From Hellea balneolensis DSM 19091 (GTDB lineage Bacteria > Pseudomonadota > Alphaproteobacteria > Caulobacterales > Maricaulaceae): a DNA stretch of 64,000 nucleotides. The DNA lies in assembly GCF_000428525.1 (NCBI RefSeq), contig NZ_AUAC01000002.1:434001-498000 (forward strand), read 5' to 3'. This document shows, in pieces, positions 55,448 through 63,369 of this stretch (within the stretch, counting starts at the first letter, position 1; each line of letters opens with the position of its first letter). The notes beneath the pieces are model-generated. The model was not told the origin of the DNA and did no database searches. It saw only the letters and a program-made list of their open reading frames with translations. Made by a program: the position numbers and the translations under genes.

Positions 55448-55903
55448 ATGCAAATTTACAAACGCTTAGAACAAGATCACGATAAACAACGTGACCTCTG
55501 CGAGCAGATAAAGCATACGCGCGGTGATTCTGAAAAGCGGAATAAGCTATGGGCTGAACTGCGTGTCGAGCTCGAGGCTCACGCTTCTGCTGAAGAACAG
55601 GCTTTTTATTCGGAGCTGATGAAAGACCCGAAAGGAACAGATGACACGCGCCACGCGGTAGAAGAACACCAGCTTATGACAGAGCAAATCGAAGTCTTGG
55701 ACAATTTGGACATGGATGCTGATGTCTGGATGAAAAAGTTTGAAAAATTGGCCCATAAAGTCATTCACCATGTGGATGAAGAAGAAGCCGAATTTTTCCC
55801 GAAAGCCAAAAAGCTCTTCTCCGACAAAGAAGCGGAAGACATGTGCGATGCTTTTAACGAGCGCAAGCCAGCAGAAATAGAAAAGCAAGAACTCGCAGCT
55901 TAA
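55448..55903 (+). CDS. Hemerythrin (HHE) domain protein
   Basis: A 151-residue helical protein with the diiron-ligand pattern of the hemerythrin HHE family: LEQDHDKQRDL near residue 10, EAHASAEEQAFY near 45, AVEEHQLM near 72 and KVIHHVDEEEAEFF near 105. HHE proteins bind O2, NO or iron or act in oxidative-stress protection. A perfect EcfG promoter lies in front and a clear terminator behind, so it should be a single-gene member of the general stress regulon. Confidence 0.88.
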   Translation: MQIYKRLEQDHDKQRDLCEQIKHTRGDSEKRNKLWAELRVELEAHASAEEQAFYSELMKDPKGTDDTRHAVEEHQLMTEQIEVLDNLDMDADVWMKKFEKLAHKVIHHVDEEEAEFFPKAKKLFSDKEAEDMCDAFNERKPAEIEKQELAA

Positions 55904-55927
55904 ATATCTATACAAAAGCTTATGCAC

Positions 55928-55949
55928 ACCCCGTCTCGGCGGGGTTTTT
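55928..55949 (+). terminator. Intrinsic terminator after the hemerythrin gene
   Basis: ACCCCG (55928-55933) pairs with CGGGGT (55940-55945), loop TCTCGG, followed by a T-rich run. It separates the stress gene from the sortase system. Confidence 0.88.
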
Positions 55950-56082
55950 CTTTGCCTTGGTTTTGGCACAGCTTCGCCGCAATTTATAAAATTGCCTTAA
56001 ACATTCCTTGAGCACGTCTCATTAAGGGCTGTTTTGCTCCGCATTTACGTTCCTATCACATCATCACAGGGACGGATATATC

Positions 56083-58251
56083 ATGCGGCTAATACACACT
56101 TCACTTATCACAACAGCTATTTTTCTAGTGGTATTCTCTACCTCCGCCCGGGCGGATACACCTCCCCCGCCTAACCCTGCTTCAGCCGCAATGAATACAG
56201 AGATTGGCATAAATGAAGTGAGTAATGGATCCCTCTTATTCAAAACAGATCGGCTTAATCGCTACCTTAAAGCTCCCATGGTTTCGACCGATGTAAAAAT
56301 GAAGATCGCTGGACCTGTGATACGCACAACATTATCCCAGACCTTTCAGAACACTTCTGATGAATGGGTCGAGGGCGTTTACGTCTTCCCCCTCCCAGAA
56401 AACGCTGCCGTTGACCGCTTGCGAATTGTCGTAGGTGGACGTTTCATCGAAGGTCAAATCAAAGAGAAAAAACAAGCTAAGAAAATTTACGAAACGGCCA
56501 AAGCTCAAGGTAAAAAAGCTAGTCTGGTTGAGCAGCTACGTCCCAATATGTTCTCCGCCTCAGTGGCCAATATTGGCCCCCAGGAAGCTGTTGCCATTCA
56601 GATTGAATATCAGGATAAAAGCGTTATAAAACAAGGTTTTGCATCACTTATTTTTCCCATGACTGTCGCGCCGCGATTTTCTCCGCCGTCAGAAGTTATC
56701 AAACTAGCAACAGCAGATGGCGGCACTATGCCCGTTGTCCTTGATCCTGTATTGGACAGGCATCTTATCAGCCCGCCTGTGATGGACCCCAAGGATGAAC
56801 CCACGGAATATTTGCGCCTTCCCGTCAGTATAGATATTGAATTGGATGCTGGCTTTGATGTGGCCGAGATTGACAGTCCTTATCATGACATATCTGTAAA
56901 CCGGATTGATGGTGACAGCGCGCATATCACTCTGGCCGCTGGAGACGTTCCCGCTAATCGAGACTTCCAGTTAAAGTGGAGAGCACAAGCCTCACATGAA
57001 CCGCAACGCGCTGTCTTCAAAGAAACAATTGGCGAGACAAGTTACTTGATGACGATGATGTCCCCGCCTTTGCCGGAGACTCCAATCTTATTAAAGAGCC
57101 ACGCACGCGAGATGCTCTTTATTATCGATACATCGGGATCAATGGGCGGCACGTCTATTGCGCAGGCCCGGCGCGCCCTCAAGCTTGGCTTAAACCGGCT
57201 TGGCCCGGAAGACAGCTTTAATGTCACCCGCTTTTCCGGTGATTATTCAAAATTCTCTGATCGTCCACTCCCAGCCACAGAAGAAAACATTCAACGCGCT
57301 CTGCGTTATGTTGAAAGGCTCACAGCAAATGGCGGAACCATGATGCGTCCAGCTTTAAGCGACAGCTTTAAAACCAAGAGCGACGAAGAACGTTTGCGGC
57401 AAATTGTTTTCATCACAGACGGCGCTATTGGGAATGAGACAGAGCTCTTTGCTTTAATTCAAGACAAGCTAGGAGACGCCCGCATGTTTCCTGTAGGCAT
57501 CGGTTCTGCGCCAAATCGGTTCTTTATGTCGCGAGCTGCCAAATTCGGACGTGGGACCATGGTTATGATTGGAAAAATTGATGAGGTTGAAACACAGATG
57601 GGAGAGCTCTTTGCGGCGCTTGAAAACCCTGTGCTCACGAATTTACAACTTAGCCTCAAGGATAAGGGCGAAGCTTATCCCTCACGCCTGCCTGATTTAT
57701 ATGACGGCGAACCTGTCGTCTCAATCGTAAAGCTTGCGAGCCATGACATACCCAAATCTCTAACGATTTCAGGCCAATATTCTGACAGCCCCTATAAAGG
57801 CCGCGTGGATCTCACTCAAGCTATCCCCGCCAAAGGATTATCCGTTTTATGGGCTCGCCAGAAAATCGCGGATTTGGAAGAGCGCCGTTTTGACAGGCAA
57901 GGCGCGGCGGAAATCGACGCAAAAATCCTCAAGACGGCCCTCGATCACCATCTGGTCAGCCGACTGACCTCACTTGTCGCTGTTGACGTTACGCCGTCAC
58001 GTGACATGTCAAATCCGCTACAAACTTTGAAAGTTCCGACGCAACTCCCCGCAGGGTGGGATTTCGCCAAACTTGCGTCAAATAACACAGCCTCCCATCG
58101 GGCCTCCTCCGCCGCCAACACGCAAGCCGCCCCTGCACCCAGACGCACAGCCCCAATGCCCTCTACGGCGAGCCCGCATAGTCTCATGGTGCTACTCGGT
58201 TTGATGCTTATGCTATTTGGTATCCTCACGCGCCGCCGCCGACATGTATAA
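56083..58251 (+). CDS. VIT/VWA-domain sortase target protein
   Basis: A 722-residue envelope protein with a signal peptide (residues 1-25, cleaved after ARA), a VIT domain (about 50-175; FPLPENAAVDRL) and a VWA domain with the MIDAS motif DTSGS at residues 349-353. A Pro-rich linker near the C-terminus precedes MPSTAS (from residue 692), a hydrophobic helix and an RRRR tail. This is the 'marine proteobacterial sortase target' type, and the next gene is the matching sortase. The Leu of a usual LPxT[GA] signal is Met here. The VWA site suggests cation-dependent adhesion to proteins. Confidence 0.9.
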   Translation: MRLIHTSLITTAIFLVVFSTSARADTPPPPNPASAAMNTEIGINEVSNGSLLFKTDRLNRYLKAPMVSTDVKMKIAGPVIRTTLSQTFQNTSDEWVEGVYVFPLPENAAVDRLRIVVGGRFIEGQIKEKKQAKKIYETAKAQGKKASLVEQLRPNMFSASVANIGPQEAVAIQIEYQDKSVIKQGFASLIFPMTVAPRFSPPSEVIKLATADGGTMPVVLDPVLDRHLISPPVMDPKDEPTEYLRLPVSIDIELDAGFDVAEIDSPYHDISVNRIDGDSAHITLAAGDVPANRDFQLKWRAQASHEPQRAVFKETIGETSYLMTMMSPPLPETPILLKSHAREMLFIIDTSGSMGGTSIAQARRALKLGLNRLGPEDSFNVTRFSGDYSKFSDRPLPATEENIQRALRYVERLTANGGTMMRPALSDSFKTKSDEERLRQIVFITDGAIGNETELFALIQDKLGDARMFPVGIGSAPNRFFMSRAAKFGRGTMVMIGKIDEVETQMGELFAALENPVLTNLQLSLKDKGEAYPSRLPDLYDGEPVVSIVKLASHDIPKSLTISGQYSDSPYKGRVDLTQAIPAKGLSVLWARQKIADLEERRFDRQGAAEIDAKILKTALDHHLVSRLTSLVAVDVTPSRDMSNPLQTLKVPTQLPAGWDFAKLASNNTASHRASSAANTQAAPAPRRTAPMPSTASPHSLMVLLGLMLMLFGILTRRRRHV

Positions 58252-58816
58252 GCTTGGTGTCATAAGCGCGCTTATCGGCGCAGCGCTATTTGGCAATGGT
58301 ATATATATCGGCGGCAAAGCCCTGTTAGCGCAACATTTATTGGAACGGTCTTGGACCAAGACAATTTCCAGCGGAGAGGTGCATCTGCCATGGGATTGGA
58401 TGGATGCTTATCCAGTGGCTCGTATAAAGTTTGAAGGCCAAGCCAACTCGCACATCGTCCTGAACACCGATAGCGGTCAGGCTTTAGCTTTTGGCCCTGC
58501 GGTGATAAGCGGGACTGAAAATACCAATATGCTTGCCATTGCCGCGCATAAGAATACACAGTTTCAAAACTTAAAAGAGCTAAAATCCGGGGAGGTTATC
58601 ACTCTTGAACCAGCTAAAGGTGACAAGATTATATTCCGCGTCACGCATAGCGAAATTCTTGACAGCCGCGAGCAAGAGCTTCCCATCGGAGATGCGTCCG
58701 AAACGCCTTCAAATTTAGCCCTTGTAACCTGCTACCCCTTTGACGCTATCAGCTTTAACGGCCCCCTGCGCTATGTCGTTTATGCGGAGCGCATGAACCT
58801 TAGAAAGACGACTTAA
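58244..58816 (+). CDS. Class GN sortase
   Basis: A 190-residue transpeptidase, membrane-anchored by an N-terminal helix (about residues 3-22). The sortase triad is visible: His102 (AAHKN), Cys163 (ALVTCYPF) and Arg176 (GPLRYVVY). I start it at ATG 58244, which overlaps the VWA gene's end; a start nine codons upstream (58217) is in frame but less likely. Class GN sortases of Gram-negative bacteria work on the neighbouring VIT/VWA protein, cleaving its C-terminal sorting signal. Substrate linkage in Gram-negatives is unknown. Its stop overlaps that of the convergent YjbR gene in a shared TTAA. Confidence 0.93.
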   Translation: MYKLGVISALIGAALFGNGIYIGGKALLAQHLLERSWTKTISSGEVHLPWDWMDAYPVARIKFEGQANSHIVLNTDSGQALAFGPAVISGTENTNMLAIAAHKNTQFQNLKELKSGEVITLEPAKGDKIIFRVTHSEILDSREQELPIGDASETPSNLALVTCYPFDAISFNGPLRYVVYAERMNLRKTT

Positions 58817-59166
58817 AGCCCTAATTCCAAACGCGTTTTCTTCGTCAGGCGCTCTATCGCCATGCGGTAAGACGCTTCGATATGAATGCGTAGGTTTTCA
58901 TCATCGAGGCCAGGCGCGGCGTAATGCTGTATCCATTTCATTCCGCGTGAGGCGAGATAAGGCGCGGGCCGCAAGCCCGGTTCCTGGCGCAAAACTTCAT
59001 AGGCTATGTCTGAGGTTTTAAAGGTGACTTGAAACCCGTCATCCCCTTCGCGCGCCATAGCAAAAAGCTTCCCCGCCACCTTCCAAACATCCGCACCACC
59101 CCATTGGATAACGTGCTCAGTTTGAGGGAGTGTGGCGCAATAGGTGTTGAAGGTTGAGAGATTCAT
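58813..59166 (-). CDS. MmcQ/YjbR-family protein
   Basis: A 117-residue protein of the MmcQ/YjbR family, small DNA-binding-like folds of unclear function. Conserved segments are WGGADVWKVAGKLFAM and LRPAPYLASRGMKWIQHY. I place the start at the ATG at 59166, which overlaps the DUF559 stop as ATGA; an in-frame GTG lies at 59172. The ribosome binding site GGGGGAGG, 7-8 bases upstream, comes from the hairpin repeat at 59167-59228. Confidence 0.85.
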   Translation of the reverse strand: MNLSTFNTYCATLPQTEHVIQWGGADVWKVAGKLFAMAREGDDGFQVTFKTSDIAYEVLRQEPGLRPAPYLASRGMKWIQHYAAPGLDDENLRIHIEASYRMAIERLTKKTRLELGL

Positions 59167-59585
59167 GGGCACCCTCCCCCTTTAAAGGGGGAGGTGGGCG
59201 CGAAGCGCTCGGAGGGGGGAGCCGCAAGCTCCTCGCCTTTCAGCCACAGATAAATCGCTTCAATCACGCCATCCGTGCCAGTGTGGATATCATGATTACT
59301 AAAGCGCATGATATGCCAACCAAGTTTATTTAAATAATCTGTTCGCTGTGTATCGTAAGCCTTAGCTTCATCGGATAGATGCGTACTTCCATCAATTTCA
59401 ATCGCAAGATTTTCTGACAAGCAAGCAAAATCAACGATAAAGCAATCTATTGGATGTTGGCGCCGGAATTTGAAGCCCGCCAAGCGCCTTGCCCGCAAAT
59501 CTTGCCAAAGCACCTTTTCCGCAGGTGTTTGATTGTGACGTAGTTCTTGTACGAAAGGTCGGGACTGCCATTCTGACTCACGCAT
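59163..59585 (-). CDS. DUF559 endonuclease-like protein
   Basis: A 140-residue DUF559 protein of the PD-(D/E)xK nuclease superfamily. The catalytic core shows FKFRRQHPIDCFIVDFACL (about 53-71) followed by LAIEIDGSTH (about 77-86), in which D and ExD..H align with the metal-binding acidic residues, and GWHIMRFSNHDI after them. The family includes Vsr-like DNA nicking enzymes; the role is unknown. The last 20 residues (PPSERFAPTSPFKGGG) are encoded by a hairpin repeat that also brackets the 5' end of the gene. The downstream YjbR gene overlaps as ATGA. Confidence 0.85.
   Translation of the reverse strand: MRESEWQSRPFVQELRHNQTPAEKVLWQDLRARRLAGFKFRRQHPIDCFIVDFACLSENLAIEIDGSTHLSDEAKAYDTQRTDYLNKLGWHIMRFSNHDIHTGTDGVIEAIYLWLKGEELAAPPSERFAPTSPFKGGGCP
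59167..59228 (-). repeat. Two-hairpin repeat, copy B (inside the DUF559 3' end)
   Basis: Read on the minus strand from 59228 it runs as a 17-base core (59228-59212), a stem-prone segment around GCTTCGC, then a 22-base perfect palindrome at 59173-59194 built from CCTCCCCC and GGGGGAGG. It encodes the DUF559 C-terminus and gives the YjbR ribosome binding site. Copy A at 59600-59655 has the same order, facing the other way. Confidence 0.85.
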
Positions 59586-59599
59586 AATTAACAGCCTTT

Positions 59600-59655
59600 C
59601 TTGCGGCTCCCCCCTCAGTCAGCTTCGCTGACAGCTCCCCCGCAAGCGGGGCGAG
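59600..59655 (+). repeat. Two-hairpin repeat, copy A (between DUF559 and sufA)
   Basis: On the plus strand it has the 17-base core CTTGCGGCTCCCCCCTC (59600-59616), a hairpin GTCAGC-TTC-GCTGAC at 59618-59632, and a second stem CCCCGC-AA-GCGGGG at 59638-59651. The core is identical, in inverted orientation, to 59212-59228. The repeat lies between sufA's stop and the DUF559 start, in the 76-base gap. Confidence 0.85.
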
Positions 59656-59661
59656 CAGACA

Positions 59662-60036
59662 TCACTCCACCGTAAAGGGAACTATCGTGACGCTTTCACC
59701 ACAGCCGCAAGCATCAGTTTGGTTTGGGTTTTTGAAGGTGAATTTAGAGGACATGACGTCTACCTCGTAATCCACGACTGAGCCCAGAATAAAGAGCACT
59801 GCTTTAGCATCCACGACGATCTGCACGTCTTTATCTTCGACAACTTCGTCAAATTTCTCGATCTCGGACACATAGTCCATGACATATTCCATGCCTGCAC
59901 AACCGCCATTGGTCACGCCTACGCGCAAGTAACCCTCGCCGCGTTCATCGAGAATTTCACGCACGCGCGCGGCAGCGGCATCCGTAAGGGTAACGAGTTT
60001 AGGGCGTGGTCTGCGAGTTCGAGTGGTGACGGTCAT
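59662..60036 (-). CDS. sufA: Iron-sulfur cluster assembly protein, SufA/IscA type
   Basis: A 124-residue A-type carrier that takes Fe-S clusters from SufBCD to apo-proteins. The conserved Cys are in VTNGGCAGMEY near residue 46 and CGCGES near 110. A basic N-terminal extension of about 12 residues (TTRTRRPRPK) precedes the domain. Its start overlaps the sufT stop as ATGA (60033-60036). It is the last gene of the suf operon. Confidence 0.93.
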   Translation of the reverse strand: MTVTTRTRRPRPKLVTLTDAAAARVREILDERGEGYLRVGVTNGGCAGMEYVMDYVSEIEKFDEVVEDKDVQIVVDAKAVLFILGSVVDYEVDVMSSKFTFKNPNQTDACGCGESVTIVPFTVE

Positions 60037-60542
60037 AGCATATTTAATTCTAATTTGGCCTCATCGCTCATGCGGTCGGGTGTCCATGGCGGATCGAAAG
60101 TCATGCTGACTTCGACGCGGCGTACGCCGGCGACGACTTCGCAAGCTTCGCGCACCCATTCAGGCATTTCGCCAGCTACGGGACAGCCCGGTGCGGTCAG
60201 AGTCATTTCAACTTTCAACAAGCGGTCATCTTCTAACTCGACTTTGTAAATCAAGCCTAGCTCATAGATATCCGTCGGGATTTCAGGGTCATAGACCGAT
60301 TTAAGCTGTCCGATGACATCTTCAGTAATGCGCTCTATTTCTTCGTCCGATGGCGGTTCTATGGGCGCGCCTGAAACATCAATCACGTCTCGCTTTGGCG
60401 TGGAAGACACGACACCTTCGGCTGCTTCCGCGGGCGCAGGATGTTTTGGCACTGGCAAGTCTTTTGCCGAGTCGAGCCCTGGAATTTGCGCATTCGCCAT
60501 CGCTTCGGCGCGGCGCTGTCTGTCTAATGTCGGATCAATCAT
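60033..60542 (-). CDS. sufT: SUF-associated DUF59/SufT protein
   Basis: A 169-residue protein with a 60-residue, Pro/Ala-rich, likely disordered N-terminus and a DUF59 domain (about 65-165). DUF59/MIP18-type proteins mature Fe-S proteins, and the conserved segments VYDPEIPTDIYELGLIYKVE and LTAPGCPVAGEMP, with the reactive Cys, are present. It follows sufS by 24 bases and overlaps sufA. Confidence 0.9.
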   Translation of the reverse strand: MIDPTLDRQRRAEAMANAQIPGLDSAKDLPVPKHPAPAEAAEGVVSSTPKRDVIDVSGAPIEPPSDEEIERITEDVIGQLKSVYDPEIPTDIYELGLIYKVELEDDRLLKVEMTLTAPGCPVAGEMPEWVREACEVVAGVRRVEVSMTFDPPWTPDRMSDEAKLELNML

Positions 60543-60566
60543 AACGGTCTCTATATAGTCATTTTT

Positions 60567-61784
60567 CTAAGATAAAAAAGTGGTAGCTTTTTTCACGCCT
60601 TCAATGAGGCGATCAGCTTCGTCCAATGTATTGTAAATACCAAAGCTCGCCCGGGCTGTAGAATGAATGCCCAGCTTGGTCATGAGGGGCTGCGTACAAT
60701 GCTGCCCTGCCCGCACAGCAATGCCGTATTTATCAAGAATTTGCGCAACGTCATGGGCGTGGGCCCCCTTGAGGTTAAAGGCTAGCACAGAGCCCTTTTC
60801 CTGAGCATCGCCAATCAGGCGGAAACTGTTGATAGCCCGAAGCCCATCCAGCGCATGGTAATAGACCGCCATTTCATGTTGATGCACCTCAGCAGGGTCA
60901 AAGCCAGTGTACCAATCAATCGCCGCGCCAAGGCCAATCGCTTGGAGGATGGGCGGCGTTCCCGCTTCGAATTTATGGGGTGGATCATTATAGGTGACGC
61001 GGTCTTCAAAGACGTCTTCAATCATCTCGCCGCCGCCCTGAAAGGGCTGCATGCGCTCAAGGATGTCGGTCTTGCCGTAAAGCGCGCCAATCCCCGTGGG
61101 GCCATATAGTTTATGCCCTGTCATGCAGTATAAATCGGCGTCAATATCAACGACATTGACGGGCATATGCACAGCGGCTTGCGTGCCATCGACGATGAAT
61201 ATTGCGCCCGCCGCATGGGCCCATTCGCCCATTTCTTTGACGGGATTTACCGTGCCCAGCACATTGGACATATGGACGATGGACACGATTTTCGTCTTCG
61301 GTCCAAGCATTGATTTATAGGCCGCGAGGTCCAGCTCGCCCTGCTCTGTTACGGGAATAAACTTTATCACCGCGCCGTAACGTTCGCGCAGGAAATGCCA
61401 CGGCACGATATTGGAGTGATGCTCCATTTGGGTAATAATGATTTCATCGCCAGCTTCAATTTCACCTGCAAGACCGTAAGCCGCAAGGTTCAACGCTTCG
61501 GAGGCCCCTTTAGTGAAGACGATATTCTCTGGCTTAGGCGCGCCTAGGAAGCTCGCCACTTTCGCCCGCGCGCCTTCATATGCCTCGGTTGTTTCATTGG
61601 CCATCGTATGAAGCCCGCGATGCACATTGGCAAAGCTCGTGCTCATCTGCCCCGTAATGGCATCAATCACCGCCTGCGGCTTTTGCGCAGAGGCAGCATT
61701 GTCCAGATAGGCCAAAGGCTTACCATTTATCTCTCGCGAGAGAATGGGGAATTGAGCGCGGATATTGTCGATGTTAAAGGACAT
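60567..61784 (-). CDS. sufS: Cysteine desulfurase SufS
   Basis: A 405-residue PLP-dependent desulfurase giving sulfur for Fe-S clusters. The PLP Lys225 is in MTGHKLYGPTG, and the catalytic Cys363 is in AGQHCTQPL. Length and motifs match group II desulfurases. SufE is not encoded beside it; the neighbouring small membrane genes have replaced that slot or lie in between. The 57-codon gene upstream overlaps its start by 11 bases. Confidence 0.96.
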   Translation of the reverse strand: MSFNIDNIRAQFPILSREINGKPLAYLDNAASAQKPQAVIDAITGQMSTSFANVHRGLHTMANETTEAYEGARAKVASFLGAPKPENIVFTKGASEALNLAAYGLAGEIEAGDEIIITQMEHHSNIVPWHFLRERYGAVIKFIPVTEQGELDLAAYKSMLGPKTKIVSIVHMSNVLGTVNPVKEMGEWAHAAGAIFIVDGTQAAVHMPVNVVDIDADLYCMTGHKLYGPTGIGALYGKTDILERMQPFQGGGEMIEDVFEDRVTYNDPPHKFEAGTPPILQAIGLGAAIDWYTGFDPAEVHQHEMAVYYHALDGLRAINSFRLIGDAQEKGSVLAFNLKGAHAHDVAQILDKYGIAVRAGQHCTQPLMTKLGIHSTARASFGIYNTLDEADRLIEGVKKATTFLS

Positions 61785-61947
61785 TAAAAATTACCAATAG
61801 AATTTTTATCACAGCTAGAGCAGTGATAGTTATGCCTATGAGCTTTAAAAAAGCGAAAGGCCGGTAAGTTGGGTTTTTGCTAAGCTTAAATCTCGCAAAA
61901 ACAAACAAAGCCACACCAAGCCAAGCTATGATAAATGCTTCAATCAT
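61774..61947 (-). CDS. Small membrane protein in the suf operon (57 aa)
   Basis: A 57-residue hydrophobic protein (starts MIEAFIIAWLGVALFVFARF) with two likely helices at about 3-20 and 36-55. Its ATG overlaps the stop of the preceding gene as ATGA (61944-61947) and its stop lies inside the start of sufS. The frame is open from 61947 to 61774. No family recognised. It is too short for common gene callers, and the coupling on both sides is the main evidence that it is real. Confidence 0.65.
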   Translation of the reverse strand: MIEAFIIAWLGVALFVFARFKLSKNPTYRPFAFLKLIGITITALAVIKILLVIFNVL

Positions 61948-62123
61948 GCCGCGAACCTCATGTAAAAATAGAACGCGGTTAGGCCTAGAATGAAGACAGC
62001 CAACAGACGGCTGATAAAAATCAGCTCAGGCGCTTCTTTTCCGGGGCGACGGGATAGGCGGGACAACACGAAATAGGCAATTGTCGAGATCAGAATAAGT
62101 ATGGCGAGGGTGGACGTTGTCAT
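61944..62123 (-). CDS. Small membrane protein in the suf operon (59 aa)
   Basis: A 59-residue protein (from ATG 62123, MTTSTLAILILIST) with hydrophobic segments at about 3-18 and 37-56 and a basic middle (LSRLSRRPGKE). A start further up (62192) is in frame but would run through the previous gene. ATGA overlaps join it to its neighbours on both sides (62120-62123 and 61944-61947). Confidence 0.7.
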   Translation of the reverse strand: MTTSTLAILILISTIAYFVLSRLSRRPGKEAPELIFISRLLAVFILGLTAFYFYMRFAA

Positions 62124-62329
62124 GGCTGAACCTGCTTCGCAAGTTGCGTCCAAAATACAATGACTATGAAAGCGCCGCCCAAGCCTATCCATGCTTCCAT
62201 TATTTTCCGCTTCTTAGCACTCCAACTATATATCTTGGCAAAGTGATCTAGCTGCATCAGCATTCCCACCAATACCACTACCGGAAAAAAACCATAAAGC
62301 ACAAACTCTGTAAAAGTAGTTTCGTTCAT
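62120..62329 (-). CDS. Small membrane protein in the suf operon (69 aa)
   Basis: A 69-residue protein (MNETTFTEFVLYGFFPVVVL) with two hydrophobic segments (about 8-26 and 46-62) and a basic cytosolic loop (SWSAKKRKIME). Its start at 62329 overlaps the sufD stop as ATGA; a start three codons upstream (62338) is also in frame. It opens a chain of three small genes between sufD and sufS. No family recognised. Confidence 0.7.
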   Translation of the reverse strand: MNETTFTEFVLYGFFPVVVLVGMLMQLDHFAKIYSWSAKKRKIMEAWIGLGGAFIVIVFWTQLAKQVQP

Positions 62330-63369
62330 TCCAACCACTCACGAATCTTCACTAGCAAGCTCTCGCGCAACTCTTCATCGTCCATGTCATCAAAGACATC
62401 AGCGACGAAAGCTTCAGTAAGGAGCGCCCGCGCCTCGGCCAGCCCAATACCGCGTTGGCGCATGTAAAACAACGCGCTCTCATCAAGCTGCCCAATCGTG
62501 TTCCCATGGGCGCAAGCGACATCATCGGCGTAGATTTCAAGCTCGGGCTTAGACCGAATTTCGGATGTATCCGAGAGCATCAAAGCGTCATGGCGCATCT
62601 CTGCATCTGTGTGCTGGGCTGGACGGCGGACATGGAACTTACCTTGGAAGACGCCGCGCGATTTATCCGTCACCACACCTTTTACGGCTTGGCGAATGGT
62701 GCAATCGGGAACGGCCAAATCAATATAGCTCGTCATATCGCAATGGCGTTTATCATCGAGCAGGTAAGCCCCGTTCAACGTAGCCTCAATATGTTTCCCC
62801 ATCCCCGCAAGTCGCGTCTCGATACGAGATAAAGCTCCGCCAAAAGACAGCGCATGTTGCGTGACCTTGGCATCATTCCAAGCTGTGATATGAGCTGTGG
62901 CGATACGCACACAATCGGCAGGGTCGCTATGAACAATGGTTCTGTCAAATGAGGCTTCGGCTTTGAGCGTAACCGTCATATCAATATTGACGAAACCACC
63001 GGCATCACCCGCGTGATGTTCAATTACACTAAGGCTCGCGCCTTTGGCTATATCAATACGGATACGGATATGGCCACGGTTCAGCCCTTCAATAATGAGA
63101 GGCGTTTCAGAGCTAAAGCCTTCGGGCACGGCAATCGTCCAAACCTTGCCGCCAAAATTACGGGCGAGTTTCGCCATGGCGCTATCCGTGTCCAAATCGT
63201 CCGTCTCGACTTCGGAAATAGTGACGCCTTCGGGCAATGTGAACTTTGGGAGGCCCGCTACGGATAGCCCCGCTGCCGACTCATCGACACGGCCGCGCAC
63301 ATCCGTCCATTTCCACGCTTCGTCGCGGCGGGTTGGGAGTGTATCGAGCTTAAGCGGCATATGCGTCAT
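62326..63369 (-). CDS. sufD: SufD, SufBCD scaffold subunit
   Basis: A 347-residue SufD, which with SufB and ATPase SufC forms the Fe-S assembly scaffold. The beta-helix core is visible from about residue 100, with the conserved C-terminal segment CAHGNTIGQLDESALFYMRQRG, in which the His is at the SufB-SufD interface, and ARALLTEAFVADVFD. The N-terminus is short, as in other alphaproteobacteria. It overlaps the sufC stop by 20 bases. Confidence 0.93.
   Translation of the reverse strand: MTHMPLKLDTLPTRRDEAWKWTDVRGRVDESAAGLSVAGLPKFTLPEGVTISEVETDDLDTDSAMAKLARNFGGKVWTIAVPEGFSSETPLIIEGLNRGHIRIRIDIAKGASLSVIEHHAGDAGGFVNIDMTVTLKAEASFDRTIVHSDPADCVRIATAHITAWNDAKVTQHALSFGGALSRIETRLAGMGKHIEATLNGAYLLDDKRHCDMTSYIDLAVPDCTIRQAVKGVVTDKSRGVFQGKFHVRRPAQHTDAEMRHDALMLSDTSEIRSKPELEIYADDVACAHGNTIGQLDESALFYMRQRGIGLAEARALLTEAFVADVFDDMDDEELRESLLVKIREWLE

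Noticed and set aside
59173-59194. 22-base palindrome read as a plain terminator after the DUF559 gene
   Set aside because: It contains no T-run and overlaps the YjbR start region; its repeat partner at 59638 shows it belongs to a larger repeat.
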